Assembly: GCF_002796985.1 (NCBI RefSeq)
Contig: NZ_PEKX01000018.1
Span: 1 to 64,000 of the forward strand
Direction: 5' to 3'
DNA length: 64,000 bases
Origin: Pseudomonas sp.
Lineage (GTDB): Bacteria > Pseudomonadota > Gammaproteobacteria > Pseudomonadales > Pseudomonadaceae
Part shown: positions 57,611-64,000 of the stretch, one piece after another
Position numbering within the stretch: position 1 is the first letter of the stretch
Layout of the letters: every line of letters begins with the position of its first letter
Made by a program: the position numbers and the translations under genes
Notes under the pieces: generated by a model
What the model saw: only the letters and a program-made list of their open reading frames with translations
Databases searched by the model: none
Told to the model about the DNA's origin: nothing

Positions 57611-58210
57611 ATGCATTCTTTTGTAACCGGCGCCGTGTGCGCCTTGCTGGTGCTGGCCAGCCCCCTGGCGCTGGCCGAATGGCAACTGGACGGCGACACC
57701 TCGCGGATCAGCTTCGTTTCGGTCAAGCGCGGCAAGATGGCGGAGGTGCAGCGCTTCGAGCGCCTCTCCGGGCAGATCGACGATCAGGGCGCGGTGCGCG
57801 TGGTGGTGCCGCTGGAGTCCATCGACAGCGGCCTGGCGCTGCGCGACGAGCGCATGCGCAATACCTTCTTCGAGATCGAGCGCTTCCCCGAGGCGATCAT
57901 CAGCAGCCAGCTGGACCTGAGCCGTTACCAGGACCTGCAGGTCGGCCAGTCGCGGCAGGAAACCATCGACTTCAACCTCGACCTGCACGGCCAGCAGCGC
58001 CGGCTCAAGGCCGAGGTGCTGGTCATCCGCCCCAGCGAGACCCGCATCGAAGTGACGACCCTGGAGCCGCTGGTGCTCAAGCTGATCGACTTCGACCTTG
58101 AAGAGAAGCTGGAGCCGCTCAAGGCACTCGCCAACGTTCCCTCCATCACCCCCGAAGTGCCGGTGTTCGCGGTGCTGGGGTTCAGCCAGGTGATCAAGCA
58201 GGCGCCTTGA
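57611..58210 (+). CDS. YceI-family periplasmic lipid-binding protein, copy 1
   Basis: A 199-residue exported protein (signal ends at SPLALA-EW) with the lipocalin-like YceI fold: WQLDGDTSRISFVSVKRGKMAEVQRF, GLALRDERMRNTFFEIERFPEAII, and a C-terminal EVPVFAVLGFSQV. YceI proteins bind polyisoprenoid or amphipathic lipids. GGAGGAG precedes the ATG. A second YceI gene lies at 61445, same direction, with matching RDER..R..FF..E.FPEA pattern, so this is a paralogous pair. It may belong to the hydrolase operon (43 bp gap). Confidence 0.88.
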   Translation: MHSFVTGAVCALLVLASPLALAEWQLDGDTSRISFVSVKRGKMAEVQRFERLSGQIDDQGAVRVVVPLESIDSGLALRDERMRNTFFEIERFPEAIISSQLDLSRYQDLQVGQSRQETIDFNLDLHGQQRRLKAEVLVIRPSETRIEVTTLEPLVLKLIDFDLEEKLEPLKALANVPSITPEVPVFAVLGFSQVIKQAP

Positions 58211-58352
58211 TGGACACCTTCGATCTGTAGGAGCAGGCCGTGCCCGCGATCCGTTGGCAGGGCCGGCGCTTTCCTTTGCTCTGGTCTTGCAGGTCTGCTG
58301 CGTTGGCCTTGGTGTTCCTGCGCCGCCTCGGCGTACGCGCGGACTTCGTGTT

Positions 58353-58553
58353 TCGCCCCCTCGGGCGACCTTCTTTGGCAAACGCCCCAAAGAAGGCAAA
58401 GGTCTTGCCCCGGACATCCGGTTTTTCGCTTAGGCGAAAAATTCCCTCGTTGAAGCGAAGTTTCAGGGGCACGCGTCGAAGGGCCATCCCTGGCCCATCG
58501 CCGCTCTCGCGACATCCATGTCGCTCAACCCCTGAAACTCCGCTTCAACGAGG
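58353..58553. repeat. Multi-hairpin intergenic element
   Basis: In order: TCGCCC/GGGCGA (58353-58368), CCTTCTTTGG/CCAAAGAAGG (58369-58396, perfect 10 bp), CCGGA/TCCGG (58410-58421), TTTTTCGC/GCGAAAAA (58422-58441, perfect), then a 25-bp stem with one mismatch (58445-58469 with 58529-58553) that encloses GGGCCA/TGGCCC (58481-58496) and GCGACAT/ATGTCGC (58509-58524). Every helix is visible by eye. The look is of a mobile or RNA-coding repeat. I recall similar long intergenic elements in other pseudomonads but cannot verify this. Confidence 0.7.
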
Positions 58554-58637
58554 CCTCCTGAACGGGGCAGTTCGGAGGGCGCGGATATTTCTCTGGAAGC
58601 CTTCAAATAGCCAGAGCCAGAGCCGTGTGGGCTCTTC

Positions 58638-58661
58638 GTAGGAGCGAGCTTGCTCGCGAAC
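58638..58661. repeat. Single REP-like arm
   Basis: GTAGGAGCGAGCTTGCTCGC followed by GAAC, without an inverted partner nearby. Same family as 35561-35632. Confidence 0.7.
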
Positions 58662-58698
58662 CGCACGGCACAGCGTCAACCGCAAAAAACAGCCGGCC

Positions 58699-58809
58699 TC
58701 AAGCCCTCACCGCAATCGCCGGCACGTCGGGCTGGAAGCGAAAGCCCGAGCCCACGCTGCAACTGGAAGCGCCGATGAGCACGAAGGTGAGCAGCAGGAT
58801 GGTTTTCAT
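58699..58809 (-). CDS. Very small lipoprotein (36 residues)
   Basis: A 36-codon gene: MKTILLLTFVLIGASSC, then SVGSGFRFQPDVPAIAVRA. Lys2, a hydrophobic core and ASSC form a lipoprotein signal; the mature peptide would be about 20 residues with a lipidated Cys17. GAGAGGAG lies about 7 bp before the ATG. It is upstream of, and opposite to, YceI copy 1, and 17 bp downstream of the DHA2 transporter gene's end in the same direction, so it may be co-transcribed with it. I do not recognise a named family; entericidin-like size only. Confidence 0.65.
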   Translation of the reverse strand: MKTILLLTFVLIGASSCSVGSGFRFQPDVPAIAVRA

Positions 58810-58826
58810 GGCGACTCTCCTCTCAT

Positions 58827-60326
58827 TCAGGATTGGACAGCCTCCAGTCTAGGCCGCGCCGCCCGATGCGCACCGAAGGTCAGGAAGCTGCCGACCGCGA
58901 ACAGCCAGGCGCTGATCCCGCCGTAGCCGAGCACCCAGCCGAAGCCCTGCACCAGTGCCGCACGGGCGCCCTCCGGATCGTCCGTGCCCAACCGGCCGCT
59001 GGCGATGCTGGCCGCCAGTTGCAGCTTCTCGCCACCCTCTACGCCATGTAGCGCGGCCGCGACGCCGGACAGCAGGATCAGCCCCATCACCGCAATGTTG
59101 ATCGCCAGGGAAATCATCCGCGCGCTCATGTCGATGCCCGAGGCCATGCCGGCGCGGGTGGCGGGCACGGCGGCGGTGGAGGTGTTGGTCACCGTGGTGT
59201 TGGTCAGGCCCAGGCCGATGCCGGCCAGCACGCAGCCGGGCAGCAGGGTCAGCCAGCTGGCGTGATCCGCGGCGCTGCCCCAGAGCATCAGGAAGAAGCC
59301 GGCGCCGATCACGAACATTCCGCCAGGGATCACCCAGCCCGGCTGGAAACGTTGCGCCAGGCGTTCGGCAATCGGCGGCACCACCAGCGTCGGCAGGGTG
59401 TAGGCGAGCAGCGACCAGCCGGCCTTCACATCGTCGTAGCCGAGCGCGCCGTGGTAGTAGACCGGCAGGTAGATCATCAGCGGCCAGAAGCTCACGTTCA
59501 TCCTCGCCGAGGCGAACATCGCGCCGGAGAAGGCGCGGATGCGCAGCACCGAGAAGTCGAACATTGGGTGGGCGACGCGGCGCTCGATCAGGACGAAGGC
59601 GATCAGGCAGGCGAAGCTGAGCAGCAGGATCGCCAGCGCCGCCGGGCTGGCAAAACCCATGTCCGCGCCCTGGGTGATGTAGAACACGCTGCCGAGCACC
59701 GCCAGCGACAACGTCAGCATGCCTCCGAGGTCGAGTCGTTCGGCGTCAGGATCGCGCGACTCCACGGCGCCGTACTGCGCCAGCGCCAAGGTGAGCAGGG
59801 CGAGCGGCCCGTGCGCCAGGAACACCCATTGCCAACTGGCCAGGGCGACGATGGCGCTGCCAATGATCGGACCGAAGCCCAGGCCGATGCCGAAGATCAC
59901 GCCCCAGGCGGCGAAGGCGCGCACGCGCTCGCTCGGGTCGCTGAACTGACTGGTGAGCACTGCCACCTGGCAGATCAGCATGACCCCGCCGGCGGCGCCC
60001 TGCAGGAAACGCCCGGCGATCATGGTCGGCATGTCGCTCGCCAGCCCGCAGAGCAGCGAGGTCAGACCGAACATCGCCAGGCTGATGACGAACAGGCGTT
60101 TGCGGCCGAAGCGGTCGGCCAGGGTGCCGGCGGCCATCAGCACGCTGGTGACGGCGATGGTGTAGGCGTTCATCACCCATTGCAGGTCCTGGAAATCCCC
60201 GTGCAGCACGCGCTCAAGGGCCGGCAGGCTGGCCGGCACGCTGGAGATTTCCAGGCCGAACATCATCGAGGACAGGCACACCGCCGCCAGGGCGATGAGG
60301 TTTCGGGGGTTGGGCTGGGCAGTCAT
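58827..60326 (-). CDS. MFS transporter, DHA2 (EmrB/QacA-like)
   Basis: A 499-residue protein with fourteen predicted membrane segments. LEISSVPASLPALERVL and VMNAYTIAVTSVLMAAGTLADRFGRKRLFVISL are the DHA2 segment 1-3 signatures, and GIGLGFGPIIGSAIVALASWQWVF the segment 5 motif C. Such pumps export drugs or dyes by proton antiport. The start at 60326 (MTAQPNP) has GGAG about 10 bp upstream; an earlier ATG at 60356 is less likely. It diverges from a LysR gene over 109 bp, a usual pump-regulator arrangement. Confidence 0.9.
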   Translation of the reverse strand: MTAQPNPRNLIALAAVCLSSMMFGLEISSVPASLPALERVLHGDFQDLQWVMNAYTIAVTSVLMAAGTLADRFGRKRLFVISLAMFGLTSLLCGLASDMPTMIAGRFLQGAAGGVMLICQVAVLTSQFSDPSERVRAFAAWGVIFGIGLGFGPIIGSAIVALASWQWVFLAHGPLALLTLALAQYGAVESRDPDAERLDLGGMLTLSLAVLGSVFYITQGADMGFASPAALAILLLSFACLIAFVLIERRVAHPMFDFSVLRIRAFSGAMFASARMNVSFWPLMIYLPVYYHGALGYDDVKAGWSLLAYTLPTLVVPPIAERLAQRFQPGWVIPGGMFVIGAGFFLMLWGSAADHASWLTLLPGCVLAGIGLGLTNTTVTNTSTAAVPATRAGMASGIDMSARMISLAINIAVMGLILLSGVAAALHGVEGGEKLQLAASIASGRLGTDDPEGARAALVQGFGWVLGYGGISAWLFAVGSFLTFGAHRAARPRLEAVQS

Positions 60327-60435
60327 GGGAGTGGGCTCCGTAGGGCGAACCATCATTGTCGAAAAGAACAGGCTTCCCCATTGGCGCCATTTCGTCCCAT
60401 CATTGGGTCTTTTCCGGATTCAAAAGGGCAGGGCG

Positions 60436-61341
60436 ATGGATGACCGACTCGATGGCATTGCCACCTTCGTCCAGGTGGTGGATGCCGGCAGCTTCGCGCT
60501 CGCGGCGGAGCGCCTGAACCTCACGCGTTCGGCGGTGGGCAAGGCCATCGCCCGGCTGGAGGCGCGCCTGGGCGTACGCCTGCTGCAACGCACCACGCGC
60601 AGCCAGAACCTCACCGATGACGGCCAGGTGTTCTACGACAGCTGCGTGCGGGCGCTGGCCGAACTGGACGCCGCGCACACCGCGCTGGAGGGCGGGCGAT
60701 TGGAGCCGCGCGGGCGGTTGCGGGTCAGCGTACCGATCTCCTTCGGCCACCTCTGCGTGGCGCCGCTGATGCTGGCGCTGGCCCGGCAGTATCCGTCGCT
60801 GAAAATCGACCTGTCGTTCACCGACCGCCGGGTCGATCTGGTGGAAGAGGGCATCGACCTGGCCGTGCGCATCGGCCCGCTGAGCGACAGCGCCACACTC
60901 GCCGCACGCAAGCTGGGCGTGCAGTACACCGGCATTGGCGCGGCGCCGTCGTATATCGCCGAGCATGGCATGCCGGACCACCTCGACGATCTCCTCGGCC
61001 ACGCCTCCATCAGCTATTCCGTCGCGGGCGTCACCTCGCCCTGGGACATGCGCGACGACGACGGCTACGCCAGACGTATCGAGATGGACCCGCAACTGAG
61101 CATGGACGACCTGCAGGCCATCACCGCCGCCGCCGTGGCCGGCTTCGGCCTGGCACGCCTGCCGACCTGGCTGCTGGCGCGGCACGTGAAGCGTGGCGAG
61201 CTAGTGGTGGTGAAGGGGCGCTGCAGGTTGCCGCCGTTGGACATTCACGCGGTGTGGCCGAAGACCCGTTACATGCCGTCGAAGATCCGTTGCGCCATCG
61301 ATGCGTTGGTGTCCGGGATTCCTGCGCTGCTGGCGGACTGA
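60436..61341 (+). CDS. LysR-family transcriptional regulator
   Basis: A 301-residue LysR-type regulator. GSFALAAERLNLTRSAVGKAIARLEARLGVRLLQRTTR is the helix-turn-helix, of the CrgA-like subgroup, followed by a full co-inducer-binding domain. It is divergent from the DHA2 transporter and likely controls it; the inducer is unknown. The ATG at 60436 fits the family N-terminus (MDDRLDGIATFVQVV). Confidence 0.92.
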   Translation: MDDRLDGIATFVQVVDAGSFALAAERLNLTRSAVGKAIARLEARLGVRLLQRTTRSQNLTDDGQVFYDSCVRALAELDAAHTALEGGRLEPRGRLRVSVPISFGHLCVAPLMLALARQYPSLKIDLSFTDRRVDLVEEGIDLAVRIGPLSDSATLAARKLGVQYTGIGAAPSYIAEHGMPDHLDDLLGHASISYSVAGVTSPWDMRDDDGYARRIEMDPQLSMDDLQAITAAAVAGFGLARLPTWLLARHVKRGELVVVKGRCRLPPLDIHAVWPKTRYMPSKIRCAIDALVSGIPALLAD

Positions 61342-61444
61342 ACCATTGGCGCCGCCGCCTGCCCAACCGCTGGCCGGTTTGCAAGCCGACGGCGGGCCGC
61401 TATCGTTGCCCGTTGATCCATCCGTTTTTCATGTAAGGGATTTC

Positions 61445-62020
61445 ATGCGCTCGCTGTTCGCTTTCCTCTTCGCGGCCTGCTTCGCCGCTTCCGCCCAGGC
61501 TGCCTGGTACCTCGACTACGAGTCCTCGCGGCTGACCTTCGTCACCACCAAGAACGCCGATATCGCCGAGGTGAACCGCTTCCTGGTGATGCACGGCAAG
61601 GTGGAGGAGCAGGGGCAGGTGGAGCTGCGGATCGAGATGGACTCGGTGAGCAGCGGCATCCCGCTGCGCGACGAACGCCTGCGCGACAAGTTGTTCGACA
61701 CCGAGAAATTCCCCGAGGCGCGCGTCACTTCGCGTATCGACCTGCGCCCCATCACCGACCTGGCCAACGGCGTGCAACTGGAGATGCGCCTGCCGCTGCG
61801 CCTGGAGCTCAATGGCCAGGCGAAGGATTACCGCACCGAGGTGCTGATCACCCGCCTGGACGAGCACCGCTTCCAGGTGGTGACCCTCTCGCCGCTGGTG
61901 ATCAACGCCGCCGACTTCGGCCTCGCACCGGGCGTGGCGCAACTGCGCAAACTGGCTGGGCTGAAAAGCATCGGCCTGTCGGTGCCGGTGGGCGCCGTGC
62001 TGATCTTCGCCTCGCGGTGA
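61445..62020 (+). CDS. YceI-family periplasmic lipid-binding protein, copy 2
   Basis: A 191-residue exported protein (signal ends at SAQA-AW). WYLDYESSRLTFVTTKNADIAEVNRF and SGIPLRDERLRDKLFDTEKFPEARV align with copy 1 at 57611. It overlaps the phospholipase D gene by 4 bp (GTGA), so the two are co-translated; an envelope-lipid role fits both. The upstream frame is open but the signal peptide defines the start. Confidence 0.88.
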   Translation: MRSLFAFLFAACFAASAQAAWYLDYESSRLTFVTTKNADIAEVNRFLVMHGKVEEQGQVELRIEMDSVSSGIPLRDERLRDKLFDTEKFPEARVTSRIDLRPITDLANGVQLEMRLPLRLELNGQAKDYRTEVLITRLDEHRFQVVTLSPLVINAADFGLAPGVAQLRKLAGLKSIGLSVPVGAVLIFASR

Positions 62021-63174
62021 GCGGGCCGATCTTCCCCTGGCGGACGGGCAACCGTTTCGCCCTGCTCTGCGATGGCGAGCGCTTCTTCCCGAGCATGTTC
62101 GCCGCCATCGACAGTGCACAGCGGCAGATCGAACTGGAACTCTACCTGGTGGAAAGCGGCAGCTGTGCCGAGGCGCTGCTGGACCACCTGCTGGCCGCCC
62201 TTGGGCGCGGCGTGAAGGTGCGCTGCCTGTTCGACGCCTTCGGCAGCCTGAAACTCTCCAGCGCCTGGACGCGCCAACTGCTGGAGGCGGGCGGCGAGCT
62301 GCGCCAGTACAACCCGCTGAACTGGAAAGCCGGCCTGCGCAACCTGTACCGCGACCACCGCAAGCTGTTGCTGGTGGACGAGCGCATCGCCTATGTCGGT
62401 GGCACCGGCGCCACGGATGAATTCTGGTCCGCGCGGGAGAATCGCAGTGACTGGCACGAAGTGATGGTGGAAATGACCGGCCCCATCGTTGCCGACTGGC
62501 AGCGCCTGTTCGAACGGCAATGGAGTGCCTGCCTGGGCGTACGGGCGTGGAAGCCGCGCGAGGAAGTCCTGCTGACTCGCCTGCCGCCCATCCCCAGCGA
62601 CGGCGAAGGCCTGGCGCGGGTCGCGTACGCCGACGCTGGCCAGCACCGCGACATTCTCCAGGCGCTGGTCCGTTCGCTGCGTGGCGCGCGCCAGCGGGTC
62701 TGGCTGGCGACGCCGTATTTCCTGCCGAGCTGGAAGGTCCGCCGCGCGCTGCGCAAGGCAGCTCAACGCGGTGTCGACGTGCGTCTGTTGCTTACCGGCC
62801 GCCTCACCGACCATGCCCCCGTGCGCTATGCGGGCCAGCGCTATTACCCAGGCTTGCTGCGCGCCGGGGTGAAGATCTTCGAGTACCAGCCGCGTTTCCT
62901 TCATCTGAAGATGGTACTGGTCGATGACTGGGTCAGTGTCGGCTCCTGCAATTTCGATCATTGGAACCTTCGGTTCAATCTGGAGGCCAATGTAGAAGCG
63001 TTCGATCCGCCATTCACGGCGGCGGTGGCCGACTGCCTGGCCGCCGACTTCGCGCAGAGTCGCGAGATCGACCTGGGCTTCTGGCGCGCGCGCCCCTGGT
63101 GGAAACGCCTGCGCGAACGCCTGTGGGGCTCGCTGGACCGACTGGTGGTGAACTTCCTCGACCGCCGCCGATGA
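62017..63174 (+). CDS. clsB: Cardiolipin synthase B-like phospholipase D
   Basis: A 385-residue protein with two HKD motifs: HRKLLLVDERIAYVGGTG in the first half and HLKMVLVDDWVSVGSCNFD in the second, both with intact H-x-K-x4-D. There is no N-terminal membrane pair, so it is the ClsB type, which condenses phosphatidylglycerol (or uses other donors). The start is a GTG overlapping the YceI stop. The tail (WWKRLRERLWGSLDRL) is basic and amphipathic, suited to membrane contact. The ClsB assignment is by architecture; other PLD activities are possible. Confidence 0.82.
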   Translation: MSGPIFPWRTGNRFALLCDGERFFPSMFAAIDSAQRQIELELYLVESGSCAEALLDHLLAALGRGVKVRCLFDAFGSLKLSSAWTRQLLEAGGELRQYNPLNWKAGLRNLYRDHRKLLLVDERIAYVGGTGATDEFWSARENRSDWHEVMVEMTGPIVADWQRLFERQWSACLGVRAWKPREEVLLTRLPPIPSDGEGLARVAYADAGQHRDILQALVRSLRGARQRVWLATPYFLPSWKVRRALRKAAQRGVDVRLLLTGRLTDHAPVRYAGQRYYPGLLRAGVKIFEYQPRFLHLKMVLVDDWVSVGSCNFDHWNLRFNLEANVEAFDPPFTAAVADCLAADFAQSREIDLGFWRARPWWKRLRERLWGSLDRLVVNFLDRRR

Positions 63175-63208
63175 CGTCTCAGGGTTGTCTGTCGAGTAGG
63201 AGAGCGGT

Positions 63209-64000
63209 GTGGAGAAAGTTGCAAAGGAGCGTTTCATCGGGCTGGAGTGGCTGCGCTTCCTGATGGGCCTGTACGTGGTGATCTACCACACCCTGCACAG
63301 CTATCCGGCGGAGCAGAAGTTCGCCGGCCTGGATGACCTCACCGCCCTCGGCTTCTTCGCCACCAGCACCTTCTTCGTGCTCTCCGGCTTCCTGCTCTGC
63401 CACGTCTACGTCACCGGCGGGCAACTGCGCGAAAGCCCGCGCAGCTTCCTCACCAAGCGCCTGTCCAACCTCTACCCGCTGCATATCTTCTCGATCCTGC
63501 TGACCATCGCCGTGTTGCTGGTGGTGAGCGGACTGGGCATCGGCCCGGACCTGGACCAGGCGACGCCGCGCTTTGTCATCTACGACACCAACGAGGCCAT
63601 CGGCCGCCTGCAGCCGGAGCTGTTCCACCACTGGATGAGCGACCGCGAGCTGTTGTTCAACAGCATCCTCCAGCTCAGCATGCTGCAGGCCTGGAATCCG
63701 TACTACCTGACCTTCAACGCGCCGCTCTGGTCGCTGTCGACGCTGTTCTTCTTCTACCTCTGCTTCCCCTTCGTCGCACCACGCCTGGCGCGCCTGCAGC
63801 ACAAGTGGCGCTGGTTGCTGGCGCTGTGGGGGCTCTATCTGATCCCACCGGTGCTGGTGATCGCCAGCGAGCAGTACGGCATGCCCTGGACCGGCCTGCT
63901 GCACCGCAATCCGCTGCTGCGCTTGCCGGAGTTCCTCAGCGGCATCCTCGTCTATGGGCTGTTCCGCGAGTACAAGGACGCCGCTCGCCTGCCGGGACGT
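63209..64000 (+). CDS. Acyltransferase-3 family protein (truncated by window end)
   Basis: Open to the last base, at least 264 codons. The start is GTG at 63209 with AGGAG 6 bp upstream. GLEWLRFLMGLYVVIYHTLHSY contains the catalytic His of acyltransferase-3 proteins, followed by FFVLSGFLLCHVY, SFLTKRLSNLYPLH and NAPLWSLSTLFFFYL. It would be an inner-membrane O-acyltransferase for a surface glycan or lipid. It lies 34 bp past the phospholipase D gene. It is not closely alike in sequence to the AT-rich acyltransferase at 2346-3482 and has core-like GC content. Confidence 0.87.
   Translation, partial: MEKVAKERFIGLEWLRFLMGLYVVIYHTLHSYPAEQKFAGLDDLTALGFFATSTFFVLSGFLLCHVYVTGGQLRESPRSFLTKRLSNLYPLHIFSILLTIAVLLVVSGLGIGPDLDQATPRFVIYDTNEAIGRLQPELFHHWMSDRELLFNSILQLSMLQAWNPYYLTFNAPLWSLSTLFFFYLCFPFVAPRLARLQHKWRWLLALWGLYLIPPVLVIASEQYGMPWTGLLHRNPLLRLPEFLSGILVYGLFREYKDAARLPGR

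Larger units (their letters stand above)
58211..58698. other. Highly structured gene-free region
   Basis: About 490 bp without a supportable gene; open frames here have no start signals or family motifs. It carries consecutive stem-loops from 58353 to 58553 and a single REP-like arm at 58638-58661. See the structured-element entry. Confidence 0.65.

Noticed and set aside
58194..58641. Open frames across the structured element
   Set aside because: They exist on both strands because the element lacks stops by chance; arginine/proline-rich translations and no start signals.

Overview
The window reads as chromosomal DNA of a high-GC gammaproteobacterium of the genus Pseudomonas, probably close to the P. 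aeruginosa group. From memory, its gene order follows two blocks of the P. aeruginosa PAO1 chromosome: hemH-phr-pagL-murI-moeB-prmC-prfA-hemA-lolB-ispE-prs-rplY-pth-ychF-tRNA-Met, and olsBA-xenB-feoABC-argP-sodB-bifA-icmP-mexVW. I could not run a search, so homology and synteny statements rest on recognised motifs, lengths and remembered gene order.

Layout. 1-1970: an accessory, lower-GC segment against the 3' end of an elongator tRNA-Met. It holds a FitAB/VapBC-type toxin-antitoxin pair with a palindromic operator and a protein that appears to fuse a HEPN-like R-x4-H motif to a LOTUS/OST-HTH RNA-binding domain. 1974-2050: tRNA-Met. 2346-3482: an AT-rich acyltransferase gene inserted between the tRNA and ychF. 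4022-11160: a leftward housekeeping block (TPR lipoprotein, lolB, ispE, two identical tRNA-Gln genes, prs, rplY, pth, ychF). 11160-15920: a tightly overlapping rightward block (hemA, prfA, prmC, moeB, murI). 16030: pagL. 16731-22431: a set resembling a light-response regulon (photolyase, MerR/LitR-like regulator, TudS/DUF1722 protein, FAD oxidoreductase, YfcH-like epimerase) whose intergenic regions carry three copies of TGTACA-N12-TGTACA. 22568: hemH.

23949-33873: a spinster-type MFS protein, the MexVW efflux pair, and an iron-linked cluster (DUF1513 protein, imelysin, di-heme oxidoreductase). 34064-38546: IcmP imelysin, the c-di-GMP phosphodiesterase BifA, and iron superoxide dismutase. 38873-43529: LysE exporter and ACT protein divergent from ArgP, two Rossmann-fold enzymes and a small helical protein. 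43792-47617: a coiled-coil membrane protein and feoABC with a Fur-like box. 47939-50558: arsR-MFS-xenB. 50799-54015: acpH, a universal stress protein with an Anr-like box, and olsBA with PHO-box-like repeats. 54164-64000: an acyl-CoA dehydrogenase-like protein, an MBL-fold diiron protein, a serine beta-lactamase-like hydrolase, two YceI paralogues, a 36-residue lipoprotein gene, a DHA2 MFS transporter with a divergent LysR regulator, a cardiolipin-synthase-like phospholipase D, and an acyltransferase cut by the window end.

Many gaps carry dispersed inverted repeats of at least four families. One gap, 58211-58698, holds an unusually dense series of stem-loops, including a 25-bp stem closing over two smaller hairpins. 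The items most worth following up are the HEPN/LOTUS-like protein on the tRNA island, the triple TGTACA-N12-TGTACA set, the 58.4-kb structured element, the palindrome beside the pagL promoter, and the small lipoprotein gene.
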